Shown here piece by piece: positions 26,448 to 36,049 of a stretch of 63,262 nt of DNA (position 1 is the stretch's first letter; each line of letters begins with the position of its first letter). The stretch comes from Bacteroidales bacterium. Its GTDB lineage: Bacteria > Bacteroidota > Bacteroidia > Bacteroidales > UBA932. The position numbers and the translations under genes were made by a program. The DNA lies in the NCBI GenBank assembly GCA_009777095.1, contig WRMN01000010.1, positions 1 through 63,262 on the forward strand, in the 5' to 3' direction. The notes under the pieces were generated by a model, which was given only the letters and a program-made list of their open reading frames with translations, was not told the origin of the DNA and searched no databases.

Positions 26448-28043
26448 TTAGTCACAAGTAACCATTGAAAAACCGCTGCCGGTTATTTCCAGACAAACAT
26501 CATTAGTAATATTCAGATTAATATCGAACTGTTGTCCTCCGCTATTATTATTCAGAATAGCATTGCCAACTGTTTGTCCCGGAGGCACCGTAACCGAATA
26601 CCAGCCGCTCATATCGGCTGCTACCACCTGTCCCGGCCAGCCGCCGAAAGTATCAGAATTAGGGTTTCCGCCCCAGGCATAAATAGCCATTTGCCCGCTC
26701 CATTCATCAGCCGGTTGCGTCCACCGTATAGTGATAGACCATTCTGTAGCTTGAACAAAGGTTCCGGCAGTAAGGTCAACCTCATACTGGGCATCTACTG
26801 TAGGATAGGGCATATCGTGCTGGCTTCCCGCATTATTGTTAATAATCAGGTGTTGGTCAAAGCCGGGAGCGATGCTGACAGAATACCAGCCATAAACATC
26901 GGGGGTTAGCAATTTGCCGGGCCAAGCGCCATGATAATTGTTATCGGTTCCCCACGAATATACATACATATCGGCCCATGAACCGTTCACCACTTTCCAT
27001 TTCACCACCTTTGGGCCGGTAGAAACATCGCCGCTATTTAAGTCAACATACAGTGTAACATTATCGGTAGGGTTACTAATTAAGTTTACTTGATCGCCTG
27101 CGTCATTATTGATAATAAGATTCACCTCTCCTTCGCTGGGGACGGCAACAGAAAAAGAACCATCGATATTAGCAGTCAGTTCTCTTCCGGGCCAACTGCC
27201 AAATAATTCATTGTCGCCCCACGCATACACATACATATCCGCCCAGCTTCCCGCTACTATAATCCACGTTACGGTAACAGGTCTGCTCGTGTAAACATCG
27301 CCTGTTTCCAAATTTACATACAAGTCAACATCTTGGGCGTTCAGAGCAGGAATGCTTACCAAATCCAATTGCTCGCCATTGCCGTTATTATTGATGATTA
27401 CATTCGCATTAAACTTGTAGGGTACGGTAATAGCATACCAGCCGTCGGCATCGGGTGTTACTACCTCTCCTGGCCAACTGCCGAACAAGTCACTGTCGCC
27501 CCATACATAAACGGCCATTTCGGCCCAGCTTCCTCCCGTAATAGTCCAACGAACATTGATCGGCGCCGGTTCTTTTACAGTGAAAAGAATTTCATTAGAA
27601 TATACTACTTCGCCATTCGGATATTCTGTTTTCACTCTTATAGCCAGATTTTGCAGGCCATAATGCTCGTTGCCGGTAAGACTCACTAAGATATCAAACA
27701 GTTGTTCTGCATAAATATCAGCGTATAATTTATCGGTAGCCTCTAATACTATAGCCTGAGAAAACTGGTTATCGGCTAAATCAATCTGCGCTGTATAAAT
27801 TACATTATACACACAAGCGGGATCTCCGGAGGGATAGGTAAAACGCGCTTTAGTCCAGTTGATTCGGAAAAGGAAAATATCGTCGCCGAGTTCGGGCTTA
27901 TCCAATACCCATTCGGTTTGCCCCAGCGGACTCACCACAGGGCTTGTGGTATTGAAAAGTCCATTGTCGCCTTCATTCTTCTCGCAAGCCGAAAAACTTA
28001 TCAGCAGCAAGAAGATGCTCAATATATAGGTCAAATTTTTCAT
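26448..28043 (-). CDS. SusF-like starch-binding lipoprotein with four CBM26-like repeats
   Basis: A 531-residue surface lipoprotein (SFSAC, Cys20). After a SusE/SusF-type N-terminal domain (about 35-155) come four tandem modules (about 164-252, 256-343, 347-430, 436-530). Each has the form W-x-V-x-x-G-S-W-A-(E/D)-M-x-V-Y-x-W-G ... (F/H)G-x-WPG ... GWY-x-V-x-V ... (V/L)IINNN-x-G, typical of starch-binding modules of the CBM25/26 type. It has no catalytic residues. As the SusE/F equivalent it would hold starch at the cell surface next to the SusC/SusD complex. The module number is higher than in the classic SusE (two) and SusF (three) and the modules are of a different type, which is notable. 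It is placed between the SusE-like gene and the first GH13. Confidence 0.88.
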   Translation of the reverse strand: MKNLTYILSIFLLLISFSACEKNEGDNGLFNTTSPVVSPLGQTEWVLDKPELGDDIFLFRINWTKARFTYPSGDPACVYNVIYTAQIDLADNQFSQAIVLEATDKLYADIYAEQLFDILVSLTGNEHYGLQNLAIRVKTEYPNGEVVYSNEILFTVKEPAPINVRWTITGGSWAEMAVYVWGDSDLFGSWPGEVVTPDADGWYAITVPYKFNANVIINNNGNGEQLDLVSIPALNAQDVDLYVNLETGDVYTSRPVTVTWIIVAGSWADMYVYAWGDNELFGSWPGRELTANIDGSFSVAVPSEGEVNLIINNDAGDQVNLISNPTDNVTLYVDLNSGDVSTGPKVVKWKVVNGSWADMYVYSWGTDNNYHGAWPGKLLTPDVYGWYSVSIAPGFDQHLIINNNAGSQHDMPYPTVDAQYEVDLTAGTFVQATEWSITIRWTQPADEWSGQMAIYAWGGNPNSDTFGGWPGQVVAADMSGWYSVTVPPGQTVGNAILNNNSGGQQFDINLNITNDVCLEITGSGFSMVTCD

Positions 28044-28068
28044 ATCTTTTCTTTTAAATTTCGTTTTA

Positions 28069-29199
28069 TTACTTCCTTATAACTGCATAATGCCCCGTAA
28101 GGTCATTGAAATAGATCATATAGGTGCCGGCAGGAACCGTAGCGGAACCCGGATCGTCGTAAACAGCTATGCCATAAGGGAAATCTTCGGCCTGACCGCC
28201 CCAGTTATCTGTCCAGGCATGATCGGCGCGGAATTTCAGGGCTGTTTGAGTATCAAAGGTATATTCCAATGTCCATTTATGCTCATCATAGCTTGACTTC
28301 ACCATTTCCGGGTCATTATCCCAGTCGCAGAAGCTACCTACGGCGCCTATCACTGCATACACAGGTTTAGCGGAAGCATCATAAGGTTCAATGGTGTAGG
28401 TCATGGCGCCAAGGTCGAGCGTAATGGTGTGATAACCTGCAGCTACGTTAAATGCGTCAAGATCGCCAAAAGTGATTGCTCCGCCTGTACCCATGCAATA
28501 CAAGGTTGCCCAACTGCCTAAATTGGATTCACTGGCAAATTTAAAGTAGCATAAACCATCGCCGCTATCTTGGAAAAGACCGGTATAAGTATATACAAGA
28601 TTAGTCAAAGAATTGTCATCACGATACATGATAAATTCCTTGCCGCTGTTATCCCAACCATTCGGATTACCGATTATATATACGGCTTCTATATCGGAAG
28701 GCGGCGTATAGGGTATAAGGGTAATAGTCCTTTGGTTTTGCGATACGGCAGTAAGCGAAGGTTGGTTAAGTCCATAGTTAGCTATTACTCTAAATTCCAC
28801 ATTAGCGGGCGTACCCGGTATTTGCTCAAAATTGTTAACCAACATGGAGTTAATCTCTTTTACGAAAATATTCAAAGCCAAAGCCTCTGTTGAGCCGATA
28901 GTATGTGCATCAGCAAAATTATTACCGACAATATCCATTTCCAGTGTATATCTTACCGGTCCTACGGGAGCCGGACGGGCACCATGGTCTAAGAAGAATT
29001 TTGTTTCTGTCCAAGTTACCGTCAGCAGCCATGGATTAGTACCGGTTTCCGGCATGGTTAATGTTGCACTCGAAAAAGGCAACGGATCAATCACGCTGGG
29101 TTCAATACCGGTTAATACCGGGGAGGCGTCTTCCTTGCTACACCCGAAAAACAGCGGCAGCAAGGCTATGATAAATAAATATGTTTTAAGTGCTTTCAT
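28069..29199 (-). CDS. SusE-like outer-membrane starch-binding lipoprotein
   Basis: A 376-residue lipoprotein (FFGC, Cys20). The N-terminal SusE domain (about 30-165) has the ETKFFLDHG ... VRYTLEMDI pattern seen at the start of SusE/SusF proteins. Two C-terminal modules (about 175-270 and 278-376) with AVYIIGNPNGWDNSGK and VYAVIGAVGSFCDWDND look like the SusE/SusF carbohydrate-binding modules. It starts 1 bp before the SusD stop, so translation is probably coupled. Expected to bind maltooligosaccharides at the surface. Confidence 0.87.
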   Translation of the reverse strand: MKALKTYLFIIALLPLFFGCSKEDASPVLTGIEPSVIDPLPFSSATLTMPETGTNPWLLTVTWTETKFFLDHGARPAPVGPVRYTLEMDIVGNNFADAHTIGSTEALALNIFVKEINSMLVNNFEQIPGTPANVEFRVIANYGLNQPSLTAVSQNQRTITLIPYTPPSDIEAVYIIGNPNGWDNSGKEFIMYRDDNSLTNLVYTYTGLFQDSGDGLCYFKFASESNLGSWATLYCMGTGGAITFGDLDAFNVAAGYHTITLDLGAMTYTIEPYDASAKPVYAVIGAVGSFCDWDNDPEMVKSSYDEHKWTLEYTFDTQTALKFRADHAWTDNWGGQAEDFPYGIAVYDDPGSATVPAGTYMIYFNDLTGHYAVIRK

Positions 29200-29200
29200 A

Positions 29201-30775
29201 TTAATATCCTGTATTTTGTTTAATGTTTGAGTTAGCCGTCAATTCCGCAGCCGGAATCGGGAAGATTTTATATTTACTGTCGAGACTGGTAGTTCCGGTA
29301 TATACGCCGTTCTTCCAAGGCCATGCATAATTAGCCGTAAACATATTGAAACGTATCAAATCCGTACGGCGGTGGCCTTCCCAATAAAGTTCACGCGCAC
29401 GTTCAGCAATTATAAATTCGAGGGTCAATTGCATATCACCTATAGTACCGGCGTCTGCACGGTTACGGATATCGTTCACGTAGCCAAGAGCGGTTGGGCG
29501 ATCGCCGCCCTGTCCGCCGCGAAGCACTGCTTCGGCATACATCAGATAAGCATCGGCCAAGCGATACAAGGGAAAGTCAGTATCGGGGAAAGTAAGATCC
29601 GAGCCAAAAGTGCCATCGCTTTTTACGTTGGTGTATTTAATCACCGACCAACCTGACTTAAAGTCGTTTAACGAACGAGTATCCTGTGTGCGATCGTCTT
29701 TCCAGAATAAGGCGCGGTTATCGCCGACGGTAAACAGACTGCTCAATGTTTCCTTAGCGCGAATGCCCGACCAGTTCTGTACCAATCCAAAATTTGTAGC
29801 AGGGCTCATATCGGAAGCATAAGCGCCAGCCATTAGATAAGTTGTTCCGCCATAAGTTGTAGCTCTTTTACCATCAAATATAATAGGGAAAATAATTTCG
29901 GTTGAGCTGTCGTTATCGGCTCCAAACATGTGTTTATATACAGGTTCGAGAACATAACCTGCCGCGATCACTTTATTCAAATAAGTAAGGGCTTCGGTAT
30001 ATTTGGGCTGTCCGATATATACTTCTGCGTTCATGTACAATTTAGCTAATACCATACACACTGTGGGGTCGTTTACCTTACCGTAATTAGCTGCCGATTT
30101 AGTCGGCAAATATCCTTCGCAAGCCTTTAATTCCGTTTCAATCCAAGGGAAGAAGAAAGCGCGGTTTTTCTGTTCGGGCAGGAATGCACCCACGCCGTCG
30201 GCTTCATCTATGTAAGGAATATTGGCAAACAAATCTATCAGAAAATAATAATTCATAGCCCGTATTGCGCGCGCTTCCACGCGATAAGTACGTACCGCTT
30301 CTTGTGTGGCAGCATCAATACCGCGCGCATTCATTTTTTCATCGGTAGTCTGGCGTAAAAATTCATTGACATAAGCTACATTCAGCAGCATACGGTTATA
30401 GCTCAATTCGCAGAATCGGTTGCTGGACGTCCAGTTGCAATACTGCAAGCCGCTCAAGCCGTCATCAGACCAGGCGCAGACAGCCTCATCGGTAGTCAAT
30501 TCCTGTAAATTCCAATAGGAGCGGAGAAAGGTTGCTTCGCCCTGGTCGGCACCAACAATATCGTGCATGCCCGAAGGTCCTTCATTTCCCGAAAGGGCAA
30601 AGGAGGCATACATTTTAGCCATAAATTGGTTATAGGTTTCTGCCTTAGCCCAAGCTGCTTCCGGTAAAAGAATGCTTTCGCTTTTCGGCTCCGTATCCAA
30701 GTCTTTTATACAAGAGGTAAAGGCAAACAATAACAAACAAGCTGCAAGTATCTGTATTTTATATATTTTTTTCAT
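29201..30775 (-). CDS. susD: SusD/RagB-family starch-binding lipoprotein
   Basis: A 524-residue surface lipoprotein (AFTSC, Cys22) with the SusD fold: N-terminal helices with TPR-like content and the C-terminal motif RNRADAGT ... ILAERARELYWEGHRRTDLIRF and PIPAAELTANSNIKQNTGY, characteristic of the family. SusD proteins form the hinged lid over the SusC transporter and capture the oligosaccharide. It lies 12 bp after SusC, as in all such pairs. The surrounding amylase genes make alpha-glucans the likely ligand. The symbol is used in the functional sense; a distant SusD homologue for another glucan is possible. Confidence 0.92.
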   Translation of the reverse strand: MKKIYKIQILAACLLLFAFTSCIKDLDTEPKSESILLPEAAWAKAETYNQFMAKMYASFALSGNEGPSGMHDIVGADQGEATFLRSYWNLQELTTDEAVCAWSDDGLSGLQYCNWTSSNRFCELSYNRMLLNVAYVNEFLRQTTDEKMNARGIDAATQEAVRTYRVEARAIRAMNYYFLIDLFANIPYIDEADGVGAFLPEQKNRAFFFPWIETELKACEGYLPTKSAANYGKVNDPTVCMVLAKLYMNAEVYIGQPKYTEALTYLNKVIAAGYVLEPVYKHMFGADNDSSTEIIFPIIFDGKRATTYGGTTYLMAGAYASDMSPATNFGLVQNWSGIRAKETLSSLFTVGDNRALFWKDDRTQDTRSLNDFKSGWSVIKYTNVKSDGTFGSDLTFPDTDFPLYRLADAYLMYAEAVLRGGQGGDRPTALGYVNDIRNRADAGTIGDMQLTLEFIIAERARELYWEGHRRTDLIRFNMFTANYAWPWKNGVYTGTTSLDSKYKIFPIPAAELTANSNIKQNTGY

Positions 30776-30787
30776 TGTTCCTGTGAT

Positions 30788-33700
30788 TTAGAAGTTAATA
30801 TTTACACCCAACATGCAGGTCAAGGGACGCGGATAGAAATTATTATCCACGCCGCCGTTCACTTCAGGATCCATTCCCTTGTAAGGAGTGAAAATAAAGG
30901 GATTTTGTACGGAGCCGTAAATACGTCCTGAAAGCGGGAGGTTCCACAATTTCTTAAACGACCAACCTAAGGTAATATTGTCAATACGGAAGAACGAAGC
31001 ATTCTGTATGTAGTAATCAGACAATACCTGTTTAAAGAGGAAGCCGGGTTCAAAAGCACTGCGCACGCGATTACCGAGAAATTCGTTGGCATATACGCGC
31101 GCCGGAGCCAATTCGGCATTATTGGCCGCTACGGCATTGAAGTTATAGTTGCCAATGCTCCCATGGCCTACAATAGATAAATCCCAATCTTTCCACATGA
31201 GCTTGGTATTAAATCCAAGTGTCCAGTCGGGGGTAGGCTTATGGAAGATATACAAGTCCTGTTCGTTGATTTGTCCATCGTTGTTACGATCCTTGTAAAA
31301 ACCTTCGATAGGCTTGCCGTTTGCATCATATATTTGTTGATAGACATAGTACATGCCGGCGGAATTGCCTACGCTATGCACCATTAATTGAAAGCCGCCA
31401 TCGCCTCCGGTATGTCCGTAACGACGTATGGCGCTTTTGTTATCGCCATAGCTGAGGCTGGTAATTTCATTATTATTGTATGCAAAGTTAGCGCCGATTT
31501 CCCAACGCCAATCTTTATCTTCTACAGCTACTCCCTGAATAGAAAATTCTATACCTGTATTTTTCAAGGAACCAATATTAGCCGGCACATATTCGCTGAA
31601 ATTTGTACCTGCCGCCACCTTGGTTTCGGCATTAATCAGGTCTTTTGTTTCACGGTAATAGAAATCAATAGCCCCGTAAATACGCGTTTTCAGGAAAGCA
31701 TAGTCTATACCAACGTTATAGGTAGTAGTAGATTCCCATGTCAAATATTCGTTATAGGACAAAGGCCGAATGAGGTCAGACCATATAGGGTTTCCGTAGG
31801 CGTCATAACCACGAATATAGCAGGCTTGTTGACCCACGCTATATTGGTACTGCCCCATATAGGGATAGTCGCCCTGGTTAATGTCCTGTTGACCGGTAAT
31901 CCCCCAGCCGAGACGCAGCTTCAGATTGTTCATCACCGGAGTAATGGGCGACATGAAATCTTCGTCGCTGATTTTCCATGCAACAGCGGCTGAAGGGAAA
32001 AGTCCCCAACGCCTATCGGGGTGAAAACGCGAGGATCCGTCGTTACGGAGCGTAAAGGTAAACAGGTATTTATTATTAATCGTATAGTTCAGACGTCCGA
32101 AAAACGAAAGAATATAATGTTCATTTTCATAGCTGTTAACGCTAATTTCCTCCGGATTGCCAAATGGGTCAAATTTCGCGATACGATAATCCTGATTGCT
32201 GCCTTTAACCCAGTAGTGTTGCCATGAATAACCGGCCATTATATCAAGATTACTATTCAAAAAGTCAAGGTCTTTTTTGTATTGCGCATAAAAATCAAGC
32301 AGTGAGTTTCTACGATCCTGATCCCATTTGCCGTCAAATCCGCCATTTACCCATTCGGCCGGAGCCCATTCCGAAACATACCTGCTACCGGAACTGTGCG
32401 AATAGTCCATACCCAGGTTCAGGTTGAAATGTAATTCGGGTAAGAAAGGCAACCTATAATCAATTTGTGCATTCCCGATAAAATTAAAAGCGGTTGATTT
32501 ATCGCTGTGCATTTCCAAGAGCGACATCGGGTTTTTTCCGGCTACGGTATTTAAAGAGCCATCAGCTCCAAGCCAGGACCAAAAGCCGCCAAAAAGACTG
32601 TTTTCGTCATACACAGGCTGCGTGGGGTCAAATGCCACTGCTGCTCCAATAGCTCCCTGATTCGCAAAACGATTCTTAACGTACATGAATTTACCATTCA
32701 GGTTTGCCTTCAAATCGTTATTCAATAGTGTGGGAGACAAAGCAAAGCTGCCGGTATAACGGTCCATGGAAGAGGTTTTAAGGATACCGTTCAGATTGGT
32801 GTAGCCAAAAGATACGCGGTAAGGCATAACATCTTTTACGCTACCATATACGCTCAGGTTGTGTTCGGTGTTAATGGTCGTACGGAAAATTTCATTTTGC
32901 CAATCGGTATTTTCATTACCCAGCTTGCCCACTACTTCCGCCTCATTTGACCTGCCAGCAAAGGTGTTTTGTACAAATTCGCGAAACTCGTCTCCGTTCA
33001 ATACATCAATTTTTTTAATCGGCGTACTGAACGATACATTACTATCGTAGGTAATACGCAGTTTATCGGACACTCCTTTCTTGGTAGTGATAATGATTAC
33101 CCCATTGGAAGCGCGCGATCCGTAGATAGCTGCCGCAGAAGCGTCTTTCAATACGGTAAAAGTTTCGATGTCAGTAGGATTAATAGTACTCAGAAGGTTC
33201 CCAACCCCTCCAATGCCTTCGTTGCCAATAGGAACGCCGTCAATCACAATTAACGGATCATTACTGGCCGAGAGCGAAGAGCCTCCGCGAATACGGATAC
33301 TGGCCCCGCCGGTAGGAGAACCTCCGTCGGAAGTAATAGTAACCCCGGCAATCTTACCGGTCATCATGGTTTGCGCATTAGGAGCAAGTCCCCGTCCTTC
33401 CTGATCGGCTTTAATAGCTGTAACAGAGCCGGTAGCATCGCTTTTCTTTACTTGACCATAGCCAATTACAACCACTTCGTCTAAGAGTTTCGCATCATCT
33501 CTGAGAAAAGCATTTATCTCAGAGCGCCCGTCACACGCTATTTCAAGCGTTGCCGAGCCAAAGTACGAGAACACTAAAACAGCGTCCGGAGCAACATTCG
33601 ACAAGGTATAAACACCGTTCAGGTCGGTAGTAGCCCTTTGGTTGGGATTACCCTTCACCATCACAGTAGCGCCAACTGCCGGCGCACCTGTCTCATCTTT

Positions 33701-33790
33701 AACGACACCTGTTACAGATGTCAACTGCTGAGCCATAACTATACTGCTAATAAGCAGCATGGACAGCATAAATGAAATTAATCGCTTCAT
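30788..33790 (-). CDS. susC: SusC-family TonB-dependent oligosaccharide transporter
   Basis: A 1000-residue outer-membrane receptor. It has a signal peptide (to VMAQ, about 21), a carboxypeptidase-regulatory-like domain (about 25-100), the SusC linker LDEVVVIGYGQVKKSDATGSV (start about residue 104), a plug with IRIRGGSSLSASNDPLIVIDG and SAAAIYGSRASNGVIIITTKKG, and a barrel ending RPLTCMLGVNINF. These are hallmark SusC motifs. It is paired with SusD and preceded by the GH65 gene with a 44-bp gap, in which no clear promoter was found, so it is likely read from the LytTR side. Role: energy-dependent import of maltodextrins. Confidence 0.94.
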   Translation of the reverse strand: MKRLISFMLSMLLISSIVMAQQLTSVTGVVKDETGAPAVGATVMVKGNPNQRATTDLNGVYTLSNVAPDAVLVFSYFGSATLEIACDGRSEINAFLRDDAKLLDEVVVIGYGQVKKSDATGSVTAIKADQEGRGLAPNAQTMMTGKIAGVTITSDGGSPTGGASIRIRGGSSLSASNDPLIVIDGVPIGNEGIGGVGNLLSTINPTDIETFTVLKDASAAAIYGSRASNGVIIITTKKGVSDKLRITYDSNVSFSTPIKKIDVLNGDEFREFVQNTFAGRSNEAEVVGKLGNENTDWQNEIFRTTINTEHNLSVYGSVKDVMPYRVSFGYTNLNGILKTSSMDRYTGSFALSPTLLNNDLKANLNGKFMYVKNRFANQGAIGAAVAFDPTQPVYDENSLFGGFWSWLGADGSLNTVAGKNPMSLLEMHSDKSTAFNFIGNAQIDYRLPFLPELHFNLNLGMDYSHSSGSRYVSEWAPAEWVNGGFDGKWDQDRRNSLLDFYAQYKKDLDFLNSNLDIMAGYSWQHYWVKGSNQDYRIAKFDPFGNPEEISVNSYENEHYILSFFGRLNYTINNKYLFTFTLRNDGSSRFHPDRRWGLFPSAAVAWKISDEDFMSPITPVMNNLKLRLGWGITGQQDINQGDYPYMGQYQYSVGQQACYIRGYDAYGNPIWSDLIRPLSYNEYLTWESTTTYNVGIDYAFLKTRIYGAIDFYYRETKDLINAETKVAAGTNFSEYVPANIGSLKNTGIEFSIQGVAVEDKDWRWEIGANFAYNNNEITSLSYGDNKSAIRRYGHTGGDGGFQLMVHSVGNSAGMYYVYQQIYDANGKPIEGFYKDRNNDGQINEQDLYIFHKPTPDWTLGFNTKLMWKDWDLSIVGHGSIGNYNFNAVAANNAELAPARVYANEFLGNRVRSAFEPGFLFKQVLSDYYIQNASFFRIDNITLGWSFKKLWNLPLSGRIYGSVQNPFIFTPYKGMDPEVNGGVDNNFYPRPLTCMLGVNINF

Positions 33791-33834
33791 AAAAAAATAT
33801 TTAGTTTAACTTTTTTAATTAGTTATTTATAGTT

Positions 33835-36021
33835 TTACGCCTTAAATTCCACTATCTCGCCGCGGAAATTCACTTTGAACGACAACCCTGTCCAGTGCTT
33901 GGGCAGCTTGGGGTCAAATGTCAATTGGCCGTCCCGCACCCGCATTCCCGCAAATCCTTGAATAACAGCCAACCACGACCCCGCCATGCTGGTAATATGC
34001 AGCCCTTCGTTCACTTCCTTATTATAGTCGTCCAAATCAAGGCGCGAGGTGCGCAGGTACAGTTCGTAGGCCTTATCCATGTCGCCAATTCTGGCCGCCA
34101 GAATAACATGTACGCAAGGCGACAAAGAGGATTCATGCACCGTCCGCGCTTCATAGAAATGAAAATTACGGCGAATGGTATCAATATCAAAATTATCTTC
34201 AAAGAAATATAAGCCTTGCAATACATCTGCCTGTTTGATAAAGCAAGAGCGCAAAATGCGATCCCAGCTCCACTTTTGATTTAAGGGACGTTGGGCAGGG
34301 TCAAGGTCTTTGACCAAAATTTGCTCCTTATCCATATAACCGTCTTGTTGTAAGAAAATTTGCCGCTCCTTATCTTCGGGAAAGTGCATTTTTTCTGCAA
34401 TATCTATCCACTGAGCCCATTCGTTCAATTCATCGAAATGTGTTTTCTTAACAATTTCGGCATAAAGTTGGGGCTGCGTTTGCTTCACCCACTCCATGCT
34501 TTCCTTGGCATAACGCAGACACCAACAAGCAATATAGTTGGTGTACCAGTTATTGTTTACATTGTTTTCGTATTCGTTAGGCCCGGTAACCCCCAGCATC
34601 ACATATTTACTGCGTTCTTCGCTCCATGTAATGCGCTGCGCCCAGAAACGCGCAATGCCCAAGAGCACTTCTACGCCATACTCGGCCAAATAATTCCGAT
34701 CGCCTGTATAACGGATATAGTTATAGATGGCATAAGCAATCGCTCCGTTGCGGTGTATTTCTTCAAAGGTAATTTCCCACTCGTTGTGGCACTCCTCGCC
34801 GTTCATGGTTACCATGGGATACAAGGCCGCTCCATCGGTAAAGCCGAGCTTTTGGGCATTTTCAATAGCTTTCGGCAATTGATTATAGCGGTATTTCAGC
34901 AACTCGCGCGCCGTCTTATCGCCTGCCGTAGATAAATAGAAGGGGATACAATAGGCTTCGGTATCCCAGTAAGTGCTACCGCCGTATTTTTCACCTGTAA
35001 AGCCTTTCGGCCCTACATTCAGGCGGGTATCTTTGCCGGTATAGGTCTGTAATAATTGGAAGATGCAGAAGCGAATGCCTTGCTGCGCTTCGTCGTCTCC
35101 GCCGATTTCCACATCGGCTTGCGCCCATTTTTCTTCCCAAGCCTTGCTTTGCTCTTCGCGCAAAGCGGCAAAGCCTGCCTTTTGCGCTTCAACAGCGACT
35201 TCCTGCGCAGCTTTCGCCAAATTTTCCGCATGGTGATTCAACGACGAAGCAATGCCTACATATTTATAGAATGTTATTGTTTCTTCTTTCTGAACTTTGA
35301 GGACAGTTGAAGCGCCTACCCAAGCATGTTTCTCTACAGGGCTAAAAACGATGTTCGACAACTTGCCGTTCACCGCTACCTCATACTGCGAAAACCAAGA
35401 TACGGAGAAATCGGTTTTTTTGGTGCGCATGGTTACATAATTAGACGAAGGCAGCGCCGATTGTTCTACAAAATCCCAAAATTTCTCATCGTAGTTGGCG
35501 TCTTCGTTCTTCACATCGGCATTGGTATAGGGCATAAGTTCCACTTCGGCATCGCCGTTCAAGACTTTCAGACTATAGCTAAGCGCGCCAAGTTCGGTGC
35601 GCACCATGCTTACAAAACGAACAGCCTCTACTTCTACTTTTACCTTATTCGGCAATTCGGCCGTAAAACGGCGGATAAGCAAGCCATGCCGCATATCTAA
35701 TTCACGATAAAAATCAAGAACCTTTGCCGTATGCAAATCCAAAGGTTCGCCGTTTATTTTCACCTCCACTCCTATCCAAAAAGCAGAGTTCAGCACTTTG
35801 GCGAAATATTCGGGGTAGCCGTTTTTCCACCAGCCCACGCGGGTTTTATCGGGGTAATACACTCCGCCGATATAACTTCCCGACAAACTTTCACCGGTAT
35901 AGTTTTCTTCAAAATTGGCGCGTTGCCCCATAATACCGTTACCAATACTGAAGAGGCTTTCAGCTGCTTTTACGCGATTGGGGTCGAAGCGGGTTTCAAT
36001 GATTTTCCAGGGGTGAGTCAT
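33835..36021 (-). CDS. GH65 disaccharide phosphorylase (maltose phosphorylase type)
   Basis: A cytoplasmic enzyme of 728 residues, typical for family GH65, with no signal peptide. The catalytic acid is Glu483 in GPNEYENNVNNNWYTN, the motif I associate with maltose phosphorylases. GH65 enzymes are inverting phosphorylases that turn a disaccharide plus phosphate into beta-glucose-1-phosphate and glucose. The gene is followed by SusC and preceded, 28 bp away, by beta-phosphoglucomutase, which uses exactly that product, and then by a maltose-type MFS permease. This context strongly favours maltose over trehalose, kojibiose or nigerose. Assay of substrate range would be needed to exclude related specificities. 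Confidence 0.9.
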   Translation of the reverse strand: MTHPWKIIETRFDPNRVKAAESLFSIGNGIMGQRANFEENYTGESLSGSYIGGVYYPDKTRVGWWKNGYPEYFAKVLNSAFWIGVEVKINGEPLDLHTAKVLDFYRELDMRHGLLIRRFTAELPNKVKVEVEAVRFVSMVRTELGALSYSLKVLNGDAEVELMPYTNADVKNEDANYDEKFWDFVEQSALPSSNYVTMRTKKTDFSVSWFSQYEVAVNGKLSNIVFSPVEKHAWVGASTVLKVQKEETITFYKYVGIASSLNHHAENLAKAAQEVAVEAQKAGFAALREEQSKAWEEKWAQADVEIGGDDEAQQGIRFCIFQLLQTYTGKDTRLNVGPKGFTGEKYGGSTYWDTEAYCIPFYLSTAGDKTARELLKYRYNQLPKAIENAQKLGFTDGAALYPMVTMNGEECHNEWEITFEEIHRNGAIAYAIYNYIRYTGDRNYLAEYGVEVLLGIARFWAQRITWSEERSKYVMLGVTGPNEYENNVNNNWYTNYIACWCLRYAKESMEWVKQTQPQLYAEIVKKTHFDELNEWAQWIDIAEKMHFPEDKERQIFLQQDGYMDKEQILVKDLDPAQRPLNQKWSWDRILRSCFIKQADVLQGLYFFEDNFDIDTIRRNFHFYEARTVHESSLSPCVHVILAARIGDMDKAYELYLRTSRLDLDDYNKEVNEGLHITSMAGSWLAVIQGFAGMRVRDGQLTFDPKLPKHWTGLSFKVNFRGEIVEFKA

Positions 36022-36049
36022 GATGAGTTATGGGTGTTTGTTTATTTGT

